A stretch of 64,000 nucleotides of DNA, taken from Fistularia commersonii (taxonomy: Eukaryota > Chordata > Actinopteri > Syngnathiformes > Fistulariidae). The DNA lies in contig JBBMNZ010000063.1 of assembly GCA_037954325.1 (NCBI GenBank), positions 293,501 through 357,500 of the forward strand, written 5' to 3'. The translations under genes and the position numbers were made by a program. Position 1 is the first letter of the stretch, and each line of letters starts with the position of its first letter. The notes beneath the pieces are model-generated. The model searched no databases. It was not told the DNA's origin and was given only the letters and a program-made list of their open reading frames with translations. Shown here piece after piece: positions 48,672-62,108 of the stretch.

Positions 48672-50278
48672 GGGTAGATGATTTAATTATTGCAGCAGAG
48701 TGTTGCATGGTTTTCAGGGAGGAGTTGAGAAAGGGTCTGGGTTGTCAGGGAGAGCTTCCAGATGATTGGACAACAACAGCTAGTGTTATCAGGGAGACAG
48801 GTAGAAGAGTACTTGGTGTGTCATCTGGTAGGAAAGTAGATAAGGAGACTTGGTGGTGGAATGAGGAAGTGCAGGAGTGTATACAGAGAAAATGGTTCGC
48901 GAAGAAGAAGTGGGATACTGAGAGGACTGAAGAGAACAGACAGGAGTTCAGGGAGATGCGGCGAAAGGTAAAGATAGAGGTAGCAAAGGCAAAACAAAGG
49001 GCTTATGATGACTTGTATGCTCGGTTGGATAGTAAGGAGGCTGAAAATGATCTATACAGGTTGGCGAAACAGAGAGATAAAGATGGAAAGGATGTACAGC
49101 AGGTCCGGGTGATAAAGGACAGAGAGAGAAATGTATTGACGGATGCTAGAAGAGAGACAGGAAGATGGAAAGAGTACTTTGAAGAGCTGATGAATGTGGA
49201 AAATGAAAGAGAGGCAAGGGTAGAAGAGGTGATTATTGTAGACCACAAAGTAGCAAAAATGAGTAAAAGTGAAGTGAGGAAGGCATTGAAGAGGATGAAG
49301 AGTGGAAAAGCAGTTGGTCCTGATGATATACCTGTGGAGGTGTGGAAGTGTCTAGGAGAGGCAGCGGTAGATTTTCTGACTAGATTATTCAACAGGATCT
49401 TAGAGAGTGAGGAGATGCCTGAAGAATGGAGACAAAGTGTGATGGTGCCTATTTTTAAGAATCAAGGGGATGTGCAGAATTGTGGCAACTACAGAGGGAT
49501 AAAGTTGATGAGCCATACAATGAAGTTATGGGAAAGAGTAGTGGAAACTAGACTGAGAGCAGAAGTCAGCATTTGTGAACAGCAGTATGGCTTCATGCCT
49601 AGGAAGAGTACTACAGATGCAGTATTTGCGTTGAGAATGCCAATAGAAAAGTACAGAGAAGGCCAGAGGGAGCTGCATTGCGTTTTCGTAGACCTAGAAA
49701 AAGCATATGACAGGTTGCCAAGAGAGGAGCTCTGGTATTGTATGAGGAAGTCTGGAGTGGCAGAGAAGTATGTTAGACTGGTGCAGGACATGTATGCCAG
49801 CTGTGAGACACTGGTACGGTGTGCTGTAGGGGTAACCGAGAAGTTCAAGGTGGAGGTGGGACTCCATCAGGGATCAGCTCTGAGCCCCTTCTTGTTCGCA
49901 ATGGTGATGGATAGGCTGACAGATGAGGTTAGACAGGAATCCCCATGGACCATGATGTTTGCGGATGACATTGTGATCTGTAGTGAGAGCAGACAACAGG
50001 TAGAGGAAAATCTAGAGAGGTGGAGGTATGCTCTGGAAAGGAGAGGAATGAAAGTTAGTCGCAGCAAGACAGAATATATGTGTGAGAACAAGAGGAACTC
50101 GGGTGGAGCGGTGAGGCTACAGGGAGTGGAGATCAAGAAGCTGGAGGATTTCAGGTACTTAGGGTCAACAGTCCAGAGCAACGGAGAGTGCGTAAAAGAG
50201 GTGAAGAGACGGGTATGGACAACAAAATGTACAGTTGCACAACAATCTACGGAGACAATCAGGGGGCCATCGCACTGA
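48665..50278 (+). pseudogene. RTE reverse transcriptase fragment (unit 4)
   Basis: 537-codon frame, translation identical to units 1 and 3. Confidence 0.92.
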
Positions 50279-50833
50279 GTAAGAATCCTGTAAACAGACA
50301 AAGGTCAAAACACATTGATGTAAAATATCATTTCATTCGTGAAGCACTCAGTGAGGGTTAAATAAATCTTATCTATTGTCCATCAGAGGACATGTTGGCA
50401 GACATCTCGACAAAACTCATGACAAAGGTAAAAATAGAACAATTCAAAAAGTGGTTCTTTGGAAATTCAAATGTCCAAAGATTTTTTTTGGATGTTGAGA
50501 TCAAGAGGGGGTGTTGAGATAGGTGATCTCATTAGTTTTATTTGAGTTTACATTCTAGTATACATATGTTGTATTTGTATCTACTCTCAGGAAATGCATG
50601 GCACTTTATGACAAGGTTTGGGACTTGTTTTAGTTTTTTGCGACTGTTCAGCTAACTTGACGTTAACTTCTACGTCAGTGTTTTTTTTTTTGGTATAGCG
50701 GTGCTGGCGGGAATTTTTCCCTCACTCTGTACTGTACATGTCCCATGGCTAACCGATGTTGATTCCCGGAGCTGTGAAGAAGAAAATAAAAGACGATTCA
50801 AACAAGGCAAACTTGTGAATTCCTTCCGAAACA
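50218..50833 (+). mobile_element. Copia A RNase H end and 3' LTR (unit 4)
   Basis: Premature TAA at 50359-50361; LTR from 50512. Confidence 0.75.
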
Positions 50834-50868
50834 TGGAAAACGAAGAAGCTGCGAACTTAAACGCAACA

Positions 50869-50924
50869 GTTTGGTTGTGGATGCGTTTCGGCTAATGCTA
50901 TTAGCACAGCTATGATGAGTTAAG

Positions 50925-50980
<56 letters not shown>

Positions 50981-51389
50981 GTGTGAGTGTGAATTTGTTT
51001 AGGTGGGGGGGGGTCGCGGACAGGGAGTACCGGGGCCTCGAACGATGAGCTGAGGAGCGGAGGAGGGCAGAAGCCCGGCCCGTGATTCGCTTATGTCCAG
51101 CGGTTCGGGAATTCCAGGGCCCAAAGCGGAGGAGCGGTGGAGCTGAAAAGCGGAGGAGCGGAGGAGCGGAGGTAATTTTTCTCCTCTCAGAGGCGGGGAA
51201 GCTGTGGGGGCAGAAGAACCCCTTAGACCGGCCAATGTGAGCCTTCTCCGGACATAGATCACCCGGACGTATGACTGGAGCTCCCATACCTCTAGGCACA
51301 CACATATGTGAATGAGTGGATGAGCTAATGTTTGTTTTGTTGTGGATACGTTTTGGCCAATGCTATTAGCACAGCTATGATGAGTTCAG

Positions 51390-51420
<31 letters not shown>

Positions 51421-51625
51421 TGCGTGTTTGTGTGCGTGTGTCTGTGTGTGTGTGTGTGTGTGTATGTGTGTGTGCGTGTGTTTATCTGTGTGTGAGAGTT
51501 TGTTTTGGTGGTGGTGGGGGTGGTGGGGGGGGGGGGGGGGTCCCGCGGACAGGGAGTACCAGGGCCTGGAGCGGATGAGGTGAGGAGCGGAGGAGGGCAG
51601 AAGCCCGGACCGTGATTCGCTTATG
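50869..51625. repeat. GT-rich minisatellite, two monomers, first one hybrid (unit 4)
   Basis: Monomers at about 50869 and 51334. The first begins like monomer 1 of other units (GGTTCGGGAATTCCAGGGCC) and switches near 51139 to monomer 2 sequence (GGTGGAGCTGAAAAGCGG), with a net loss of about 385 bp. Confidence 0.83.
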
Positions 51626-52476
51626 TCCCAAAAATAAACAACAACAAACAATATATGTTTGTTTTGTATATGTTTATATATAAACAACAAAAAATATACA
51701 GTTTGATATCTGAGATTCCTTGTGAGTCGCCAACTTAATTACATGTTGTACTCCCCTTGCAATCATTTTTTCGTTTTAATTTTTTATTAGTCTATCTATT
51801 GATTTAATTATTTCATTTTAATTTCTTTTTTTGTCTAGCATTGTAAATTTCTCACAAACCGTTAACACTATTAACTTCTGATTACATACAGAATGAATGT
51901 CCTTATGTCCTTTGGTTCCTCATGCCTGGTTGTTTCATTGACATTCAGTTCTACCTTGCCATGTTTATTTGTACATTTGTATAGTTGTGTGTACTATTTA
52001 TGTTCAATTAAAAAAAAAAAAAAAAGAATGAGAGGCTGAGAAAATCTCCATGTCTCTCTCTCCCCCCCCTTAATGCCCCCCCCTTCCTCACGGCGGCCGA
52101 CGCAACGCGTTTCTTGCCGTTGTTGTGGAAGTAGGGAAAAGGATTCCCCGCGTCGGTGCGAGCGATGCGTTTCAAGGCGTATTGCATGTGTGTATGGAGG
52201 GGGGGGGTCTACAGGACACCGCAGACCGGCAATGGTGCACCTTCTCCGGACATCGATCACCGAAACGTCGGCGTGGAGCCCCCGGAGCAGCCGGCGTGTA
52301 CATGTGAATGAATGGAGGAGCTAATGTGTGTGTGGGGTGGTGGTGGTGGTGGTGGTGGTGGTGTGTGTGGGGGGGGCGTTTCGGCTAATGCTATCAGCAC
52401 AACTATGATTATTCCCAGAACGTTGAGAACGAGCTCCCGGAACTCCAGGCATCGTATATAAAAGAGTGGAATTAAG
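51626..52476. repeat. AT-rich LINE-like 3' end, poly(A) and GC-rich spacer (unit 4)
   Basis: A-run ends at 52025; (TGG)n at about 52336-52362; TATATAAAAG near 52455. Confidence 0.6.
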
Positions 52477-52480
52477 GTGT

Positions 52481-52562
<82 letters not shown>

Positions 52563-53638
52563 CAGAAATAATGTCGGGGACAGAAATTGTTATTAGCCTG
52601 CTGGCAGATGACACAACCTTAGTTTTGAAAAATGAACATCAAGTCCCAATAAGCGTTGAAAAAATTAAAACATTCTCCAAGGCTTCAGGATTGTCATTAA
52701 ACTTAAAGAAATGCAAACTTCTTGAGCTGCATGACTCACCACTAAAGGAAATCAGCAGTGTTCCTATCAAATCAGAAATAAAATACTTGAGCATTTTCCT
52801 ATCTAAGGACCAAAAGTTAAATCAGTCCAGGAACATTGAATCTAAACTGAATCAAAGTAAAGCAAAATTGAATATATGGCTCCAAAGAGATTTATCAATA
52901 TTAGGCCGGATATATTTGAGTAAAATGGAATGTTTATCCAGATGTATATACCCAGTGTATTCCAATGCTGCTCCAAATCAACTCATCAAATCTATTAACC
53001 AAATAAATTTCAACTTTATCTGGAGGAACAGACCACACCATCTAAAAAAATCACATATGGTGAAAGAAACAAGTGAAGGAGGGCTGAAAGTGATAGAGTT
53101 GGACTGCCTGAATGGGACATTGAAGGTGAACTGGTTGAAATCCTGGATCAAACATCATCATTCTTTCTGGTATTGTACTCCAAACTACTTATTCAACATA
53201 GTCGGTGGCCTAAGTCTTCTACTTATCTCTGACTTGGATATCAACAAGATTCCTGTCCAATTTTCAGAGTTCCATAAACAAATACTATTATAATGGAAAA
53301 TGATATATGTACACAATTTCTCACCACACAGTACAATAATTTGGAACAATAGATATGTACTGCGTGGCAACAAACCTCTGTTTTACAAGGAATGCTTTGA
53401 GAAAGGTATATGGTCAAGAATTGACTTGATGGATGACAATGGCAGTCCTCTAGACTTTGAACAGTTCTGTACTACACACAGATTTAAGCCTCCCATATTA
53501 GAGTTGATAAAGTTACGAAACGCACTGCCTCGACAATTTGTATTCCTGACCAAAAATATAATGACGCACCGAACCGTACAACCACAGTTACCCCGACTAT
53601 CACTCCAGGGAATCTCAATTCTGGACAGAAAGTGCAGT
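52477..53638 (+). pseudogene. (TG)n and L1/Tx1-like ORF2 fragment (unit 4)
   Basis: (TG)n 52477-52560, the shortest of four. Same TAA (53291-53293). KECFEK as in unit 3, against KEYFEK in units 1 and 2. Confidence 0.84.
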
Positions 53639-53969
53639 TGTTATCTGAGAAATATGCTCTCAGTTATTTCCCTTTTATTTTGAATGGCCAGTCCCAGCTT
53701 CCGGTCTGTCCGTAGTGTTTTTATTTGCTTGAAAATAAACTCAACTTCTTCCAGTTCTGTAAAACAAGAGGCGTGTCACACATATTATTCCTCCGTAAAA
53801 GACCCAGTCGGTATTGAGGGGTAGCACGCAGATCTACTGCACAGATAACCTCTGATAACAGGTTATGGGCCCAGGAAACCCCCAAAGATGGCTGAAGACA
53901 GTTTGGAGCCGCTGAGAAGAGCGACGATACTGCAAACTCATCACTGGCCATGGAAAACAAGCAAGCCAG
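53639..53969 (+). mobile_element. Copia B 5' LTR, primer-binding site and gag start (unit 4)
   Basis: LTR 53639-53860, primer-binding site 53861-53874, gag ATG 53950. Confidence 0.85.
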
Positions 53970-54739
53970 ATGATGGAAGGAGACTTGCAGGAGGCAAACA
54001 AACTAAACCTGTTTTTTAACAGATTTGATGAAGGTGCCTCCGCCCACCCTCCCCCCAGCTCCTCTTAGGACTTTCCTTCCCCCGTGCCTTCACCCCTCAC
54101 TTTAAGGAGCTTTCCCCCTCCCCCACGCACCTCTTCTGCTTCCCTGGACGATGTCTCGTTTACACCTCAGCCGTCCTGCCCCCCACTGGGACTCTCTCCA
54201 CCCCCTCCTGTTGCCTTCACCGCTGAGGAGGTGGGAAGAGAGTTCAGCCGCCTTCGTCCCAGGAAAGCTGCTGGCCCTGACGGCCTCAGCCCCAGAGTGC
54301 TGAAAGGATGTGCCTCTCAGCTGTGTGGGATCTTCTCACATCTCTTCAACCTGAGCCTGACCCAGATGGTTGTCCCCGACCGGTGGAAAACCTCATGCCT
54401 GGTTCCAGCGCCCGAGGTGAAGCATCCCAGCAGACACAGCGACTACAGACCGGTGGCGCTGACATCACACGTCGTGAAGTCGCTGGAGAGGCTCGTCCTG
54501 AGGCACCTTGGCACAGTCGTCGGACCTTCGCTGGACCCCCTGCGGTTCGCATACCACCCACGGATAGGAGTGGAAGACGCCATCATCTTCCTGCTGCACA
54601 GAATCTACACACACCTGGAGGAGGCAGGAAGCACTGTGAGAGTCATGTTCTTTGACTTCTCCAGTGCTTTTAACACCATTCGACCTGCCCTGCTGAACAG
54701 GAAGCTTCTGGACATGCAGGTAGATGCTCCACTCGCGGC
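53970..54739 (+). pseudogene. Rex1-like RT fragment with early TAG (unit 4)
   Basis: TAG at codon 33 (54066-54068) as in unit 2; Val for Met in TSHVVK. Confidence 0.82.
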
Positions 54740-55229
54740 TATTAGAGAGTAATTCTAATTCATGCTGGTCTAAGGTAAAACCTGTAAAGAGGAGACTGAG
54801 GTTATCATAAGAAATAACACAGACAAGCGACTATTCTTTTGTGCTCTGCAGAGGGGGAGACTCAGCGCGCTCTTTGGAGCCAAGATCCAGAGAATCCCCC
54901 CGAGTTCCTCCTTGCTCGGCTTGTTATTGTGTGAAAGTGTTTATTTACATAACAACATTCATTGTATAGTATAGTTCATGCATATGTGAAGTTGTCCAGG
55001 ATGATATACAGGGGTGGTCAGGTTTCTCTCCAGAAGTGTTTATCCTCGTTTAGATTTACGTTTACGGGGGGGTAGGTTCTTATCTAAAGATGTTTACGAC
55101 CATTGGAATATCTTGGAGGGCCCAACTCTTGTTAGAGGACAAAGGTCTTTTGTGCTCTAGCATGTCTGGCTAACTTCATGTGAGTAGTCGAAATAACATA
55201 GTTATAGAAATAGAGAGTAAACTCTAACA
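54740..55229 (-). mobile_element. Endogenous retrovirus 3' LTR (unit 4)
   Basis: 490 bp, far end CTCTAATA as in units 1 and 2. Confidence 0.82.
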
Positions 55230-55315
55230 ATTCTCTCCTGTTTATGAGACTCCGAACAATGTTAAACTCTTCAGCATCATCATGCCATGTTGGTACATAG
55301 TTTACAGATAACACT

Positions 55316-56758
55316 TCATACAACATCATGGTCGTCGTCCTCCACAGTCAAATTGTTATCATTTTCTTTTTCTGAATCACTTATAGGCAGTTGCTCATGT
55401 ATCTGTCCAGTGTAGTGAGTCCTTGGTTGGGTCTGCACTGCTACTATTGCCATCTGGACAAAGGCTGCGGAAGCCATTTTAGCAATCATGCTTCTCAAAC
55501 AAGGAATAACGCACATAGTAAATAAACAAAACAAAATAAGAATCACAATCACAGGTGTAAGGCACTTTAAAAGTATTTGCCACCAAGTTCCGTTGATGAT
55601 CCATCCAAGAGGGTCAAACTGTAAAAACGACATTAAAGTATCACTGTCCTCTTTACCCTCTAGTTGGTTCTTTAATGTCGTCAATTTGTCATGAATTACT
55701 GTGAAATTGTCTCGCGTGTCTGGGATATATGTGCAACATTGTTGTCCTATTATCGCACATACACCACCTTCCTTGGCTAAGACAATATCTAAAGCCACAC
55801 GATTTTGTAAAAGCATTTCTTTCATAGCCATAGTCTCTGGATTGTTTTGTATCAGTCCATTCAATTCTAGAACCCTTGACGTTAGGTTCTGTAATGTCGC
55901 CCAGACCTCATTCATTCGATGTCCCGAGTAGGCTACACCATAGTTAGGGAACATTGTCATAAGTATTCCTCTAGAGTCACTTATCAAGGCTCTTCGACTA
56001 CGTTCATGTCCCATAGGCCTAATGAGTTGTACGCTATGAGTCATGTTATGCTCTGGTATAAAAGTCATAGCACTTCCTAATCGGGCCAAATAGCATGTGC
56101 CACACCAATGTTCAGGCAGATACAGAAATGCTCGTTTGCCACAAATCCATACATGTGTTTTTGGGCATGTATGGATAACCGTATTTGTGTGGGAATGCAA
56201 AAATCCTCCATGGTGGTATACCAGATTTGGTGAGGTTTGTTTCAATGCCCAATAATGGCTTGAGGGCTGTCAGATTCATGGCACACACGCCCATTCCCCA
56301 CTTTCCAACCTCACATATACTATTATTATAGTAGTCATAGGTTTTCCTAACCGGTCTATCCGTTTCCATATCTAGCACAGTGTCACACTGTAGTTGGCCT
56401 AGATAATGCTCTTTCTTACCACACTGTCGTTTCATACAAAATGGTGGTGTCTTTTGTATTGTCATTAGAGTGAATCCCTCAATGACAGTTTTATTGGTTA
56501 CCATAGAATAATTAGCTGGTAATCGCCATTTGGATGGATCGTAAGGCAGAAAAGGAAGGACTGAGGTATTTGTTATATTCTGAAAAATTCCAATCTCTGA
56601 CTCAATCCTTGGGAATATACCCATATTATAGACAAGGTCTCACTTTGGTTAATTGGATGAGGTTGTATAGTCGGGTTATGAGACATTGATATTGGCATTA
56701 CCGTACAAACATAACAATCAGTTTGGTCTCCTGCCGTTACATTTACCAATCGCCACCA
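55316..56758 (-). pseudogene. Retroviral env, broken (unit 4)
   Basis: TM half open for 309 codons (55316-56245), translation identical to unit 2; SU frame 56112-56624 broken at the same two places. Confidence 0.87.
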
Positions 56759-58522
56759 GAGACTGTCTCGGTGTGGAAGATGAGAAGCAGTATGAACTCT
56801 GGGAGACTAAATGCTTGACCTGCATGCGGCTACAGGGGCTCAAAGACACAATTCTGAGTGAAACTCCAGAATTTGATGACGATGACGAGGAGGCGAAGGA
56901 CAAGGAGCAGAATGAAATGGCCCATGCCGAACCGATCCAGTTTTTAGATGACAAAAGTCTAGGCCTGGTCATGCGCGAAGCTGCAGATGATGGGAGAAAG
57001 GCACTGAAGATGCTACGAGAGTATTACGCAGGTAAAGGGAAGCCTGGCATTATAAACCTGTATACTGACCTGACAAAACTGCAGAAAGGAAGCAATGAAA
57101 GCGTAACAGACTTTGTGATTAGGGCAGAGACTATAATCACGGTGCTAAGAAATGCAGAGGAAGTCATGAGTGATGATCTTCTCATAGCTATGGTGCTAAA
57201 GGGACTTCCAGAATCGTTCAAACCATTTGCAGTTCATGTGACTCAAAGTGAAGAAAAGCTCAAATTTGCTGACTTCCGTGTTTTTCAGTGACGTTCAGAG
57301 CTGACACACACCATGTTGAGCTGGCAGACGCGACCAAGTGTCAAGGCGTGGCGAAGCAGCGGGGAGAGGCAGAGGTGATCCTCATAGACAGCAGAGGACG
57401 TCACCACACAGCACCACTGAGAAACGCAATGTTCATCCCTTCCTGTCCACAGGACATTTTTTCTGTGATGGCCGCCACAGCAAACGGAGCAACGGTAATC
57501 TTCAATGAAGGAAAAGACATAGTCAAAATGAGTGACGGTACTGTATTTCCTATTCATGTGCAGAACACACTTTACTACCTATCTACAGCAGATGAAAGTA
57601 ATGACAAATGCAAAGGGTGTTTTGATTTACAAACATGGCATGAAATTTTCGGCCATTGTAATTAGAGCGATGTACAAAAGTTGACAAAAGTGATTGATGG
57701 TATGGTAATCAAAGGGAAAACTGAAAAACCTGTATCACCATGTGAAGTGTGTATTCAAGGGAAGTTTGTGCAGATCAGAAACAGAGAGCCTGATGCAAGA
57801 GCAACAAAGGTGTTTGATTTAGTGCATACAGATCTGGCAGGGCCAGTAGATCCCATATCTATAGATGGACACAGATTTGCATTGTCGTTTACTGATGATT
57901 ATTCCAACACAATTTTTGTGTACTTTCTCAAACAAAAGAGTGGTACAGTGAGTGCCACAGAGAGATTCTTAGCAGACACTGCCCCTTATGGGAAGATTAA
58001 GTGTATGAGATCTGACAATTGTACTGAGTTTATGTCAAAAGAGTACCAAGGACTAATGACTAAACGGGGTGTTAGACATGAAACGTCAGCGCCATACTCA
58101 CCACACCAAAACGGGAAAGCAAAGAGAAACTGGAGGACTTTATTCGACATGGCATGGTGCATGTTACTAGGAAGCAACCTACCCAAAACATTGTGGACCC
58201 ATGCAGTGCAGACAGCAGCGGTGGTCAGGAACTGATGCTTTAATAATCGGACAAAGCAGACGGCTTACTTTATGTTGACGGGAAAGAAACCAAATGTGTC
58301 ACAAATGCAAAAGTTTGGTGCTGTGTGCTATGCATACAAGCACAACAAAAAGAAACTTGACTCAAGAGGTGAGAAGGGAGTTTTCATTGGATATGCCAAA
58401 AATAGTCCAGCTTATTTTGTATATTATCCAAATAGTGAAAGAGTACTAAAAACACAGACTGCTAAAATTTGTGACAAACCCATCTCCAGAGCAACAAACC
58501 CAGACAGAGATGAGCTCAGATC

Positions 58523-58524
<2 letters not shown>
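56758..58524 (+). pseudogene. Copia B gag, protease end and integrase (unit 4)
   Basis: Gag stop 57289-57291; integrase-frame stops TAG 57663-57665 and TGA 58233-58235. Confidence 0.87.

Positions 58525-58620
<96 letters not shown>
58525..58620. repeat. (GAT)32 microsatellite (unit 4)
   Basis: Longest GAT run of the four units. Confidence 0.95.
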
Positions 58621-58747
58621 CTTCATCTAGCGGCCATAAAATGTAACGAAGCGGAGGGAGAAAGCCATCCGGTGTTCCCCGAGTAGCGGCGACGAACGAG
58701 TTTAGAGCCGTGGAGAAGGTTTGCTTCCCCCCCACCCTCTCTTTCTA

Positions 58748-58778
<31 letters not shown>

Positions 58779-58879
58779 CTTCTTCTTCTTCTTCTTCTTC
58801 TTCTTCTTCTTCTTCTACAGTTTCTAGTCCATACATCATCGCTGGTCTCACCACTGTCTTGTACACCTTTGTACACCTT
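58621..58879 (-). mobile_element. S right-end fragment, (TTC)n and RTE remnant (block a, unit 4)
   Basis: (TTC)22 at 58750-58815, then the short RTE piece. Confidence 0.74.
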
Positions 58880-59850
58880 GGAAATGGGCAGCCCCGTATC
58901 TGACCGTGTGACACAGCCAAGCAGTGCAGACAATGTGAGACGATCAACTAGAACCAAAAAGAAGCCCAGTTACTTTAATGGTTATGTGACTAGTGCTATT
59001 GACGATGACCAAGTGTTCACTAACATTGACTACTGTTATAGACTGGCGTGTGGTGTCCCACAGACATTTAAAGAGGCAAGGAGTTCCCTCAATGCTGACA
59101 AGTGGATGAAATCTATGGACGACGAGATGGAGTCATTGAGAGAGAACAACACTTTGACCCTAACACAGCTACCCCAAGGCAAGTGTGCAGTGGGGGTGGG
59201 GGGGTGGGTGTATGCGCTAAAAAGAAATGAAGTTGGCACAAACAAATATAAAGCTCATTATTTTGCTAAGGGCTACAGTCAAAAGTATGGCACGGATTTT
59301 GAGGAAACATTTTCTCCAACAGCAAATGTGACAAGTGTGAGGGTGTTCATGCAGAAATCAGTAAATCAGTTCAGGAAAATTTGGCAGGTCGTCATTGGAA
59401 TCTGATGCTCCATTCTTACTTGATTGACAACGACTTTATTCAGAATGAAGCAGATCATTGTGTCTATGTCAAAGAAAACCAAAATGACAAGGTCATCATC
59501 ATAATATGGGTAGATGATTTAATCATAGCTGCGAGTGATGAGGAAGTAATGAAAGAGGTGAAAATCATGCTTACAGCTAGATTTAAAATGAAGGACTTGG
59601 CCAAAGTGATCAAAATCAATACCCAGAAAATATGTCAGTCAGAAGAGTGTGTTAAGATGTCACAAAGAAAATATGTGGAAAGGGAGCCCTACACTATTGT
59701 CCAACACAAGAGATGCCGGCAGATGTTATGACAAAGCCTGCATCGCAGTTTAAGTTGTTGAATTTTTCAAAGTTGTTGTTTGGGTCATGAGTATTTTATT
59801 TTGATGTAAATGGGCAAAGATACCAATAATATGAGAGCAAGGGGGGGCGT
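58880..59850 (+). pseudogene. Copia B reverse transcriptase, block a with local duplication (unit 4)
   Basis: As block a elsewhere, but AAATCAGTAAATCAGTTCAGG near 59356-59376 carries a short tandem duplication that shifts the frame just before the motif A deletion. Confidence 0.87.
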
Positions 59851-60406
59851 TGTCAACTGAGAAATATGCTCTCAATTATTTTCCGTGTTATTTCGAAGGG
59901 CCAGTCTCAGCTTCCGGTCAACAGGACCCCGCAGACCGGCCAAGGTGCACCTTCTTCGGACACGGATCCCTGTGACGTCGGCGTGAAGCTCCGGGAGCAC
60001 CAGACATGCACGTATGAATAAGCGGAGGAGTCGACTCCATAAGTCCTCCACTCACGGCCTCGGTGTCACTGAATCGAGCAATTTGGTTTTTAATGTTTAA
60101 AAATCGGCTTAACATTGAGGTGGAAAACACAGCGGTATCGTTAAAATACAGTAACAGGGTGATAACATCCATGTAAGAAGTGGAGGGGGATTTATTGCAC
60201 TCACGGCCCCACTCGTTTATTCCTCTCATACACAGCTGCCAGATCACCTGGTGGGGCTTCAAGCGCTGTGCACAGTCGGATGCTGCCATCTAGCGGCCAT
60301 AAAATGTAACGAAGTGGAGGGAGAAAGCCATCCAGTGTTCCCCAAGTAGCGGCGACGAACGAGCTTAGAGCCGTGAAGAAGGTTTGCTTCCCCCCCACCC
60401 TCTCTT

Positions 60407-60412
<6 letters not shown>
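59851..60412. repeat. Copia B LTR fragment (59851-59918) and S inner type (unit 4)
   Basis: GATCCCTGTGACG near 59963 and GATGCTGCCATC near 60279 are private C-to-T changes at CpG. Confidence 0.77.
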
Positions 60413-60441
<29 letters not shown>

Positions 60442-60984
60442 CTTCTTCTTCTTCTTCTTTTTCTCCTTCTTCTTCTTCTTCTTCTTCTTCTTCTTCTTCT
60501 TCTTCTTCTTCTTCTTCTTCTTCTTCTTCTTCTTCTTCTTTTGTCTTTTCCTGTCAGGTGTGGCCACAGCGAGTCAACTTTCTCCATCTAACCCTATTCT
60601 CCGTATCCTCCTCTCTCACACCAACTGCCTTCATCTCCTCTCTCACCACGTCCATAAATCCTCTCTTTGGTCTTCCTCGAGACCTCTTGCCTTGCAGCTC
60701 CAATTCCAGCATCCGTCTACCAATATATTCTCTATCCCTCCTCTGTACATGACCGAACCATCTCGGTCTGGCTTCTCTGACCTTCTCTCCAAAACATCGA
60801 ACATGTGCTGTTCCTCTGATAGACTCATTCCTGATCCTATCCATCCTGGTCACTCCCAAAGAGAACCTCAACATCCTCATATCTGCAACCTCTAGTTCTG
60901 CCTGCTATCTTTCAGTCATTGTAACAGTTTCTAGCTCATATATCATCGCTGGGCTCAACACTGTCTTGTACACCTTTGTACACC
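60413..60984 (-). mobile_element. RTE 3' end with (GAA)n tail, block b (unit 4)
   Basis: (TTC)n 60413-60540 has the block-c style interruption (TTTTTCTCC) but the RTE part has the block-b stop (TGCTATCTTTCAG near 60901). Confidence 0.84.
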
Positions 60985-62108
60985 TTGGAAATGGGCAACC
61001 CTGTATCTGACCGTGTGACACAGCCAAGCAGTGCAGACAATGTGAGTCGATCAACTAGAACCAAAAAGAAGCCCAGTTACTTTAATGGTTATGTGATTAG
61101 TGCTATTGACGATGACCAAGTGTTCACTAACATTGACTACTGTTATAGACTGGCGTGTGGTGTCCCACAGACATAAAAAGAGGCAAGGAGTTCCCTCAAT
61201 GCTGACAAGTGGATGAAATCTATGGACGAAGAGATGGAGTCATTGAGAGAGAACAACACTTTTACCCTAACACAGCTACCCCAAGGCAAGTGTGCAGTGG
61301 GGGGGGGGGGGGGGGGGGCTGGGCGTATGCGCTAAATAGAAATGAAGATGGCACAAACAAATATAAAGCTCATTATTTTGCTAAGGGCTACAGTCAAAAG
61401 TATGGCACGGATTTTGAGGAAACATTTTCTCCAACAGCAAATATGACAAGTGTGAGGGTGTTTATGCAGAAATCAGTTCCGGAAAATTTGTTACTACACC
61501 AAATGGATGTAAAGACAGCCTATCTTCATGCACCCATAGATTGTGAGCTCTGTGTAGAACAACCAGAAGGGTATGAAGTAACAAGTAAAAAAACAGAAGC
61601 TGGTGCGTAAACTTGAAAAGTCACTATACGGCCTTAAACAGGCAGGTCGTCATTGGAATCTGATGCTCCATTCTTACTTGATTGACAATGACTTTATTCA
61701 GAATGAAGCAGATCATTGTGTCTATGTCAAAGAAAACCAAAATGACAAGGTCATCATCATAATATGGGCAGATGATTTAATCATAGCTGCGAGTGATGAG
61801 GAAGTAATGAAAGAGGTGAAAATCATGCTTACAGCTAGATTTAAAATGAAGGACTTGGCCAAAGTGATCAAAATCAATACCCAGAAAATATGTCAGTCAG
61901 AAGAGTGTGTTAAGATGTCACAAAGAAAATATGTGGAAAGGTAGCCCTACACTATTGTCCAACACAAGAGATGCCGGCAGATGTTATGACAAAGCCTGCA
62001 TCGCAGTTTAAGTTGTTGAATTTTTCAAAGTTGTTGTTTGGGTCATGAGTATTTTATTTTGATGTAAATGGGCAAAGATACCAATAATATGAGAGCAAGG
62101 GGGGGCGT
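60985..62108 (+). pseudogene. Copia B reverse transcriptase, mosaic of blocks b and c (unit 4)
   Basis: The left part is block-b type (YVISAIDD, pure G-run near 61299-61318). The right part is block-c type (extra A in AAGTAAAAAAACAG, sense KLEKS, WADD box). Confidence 0.87.
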
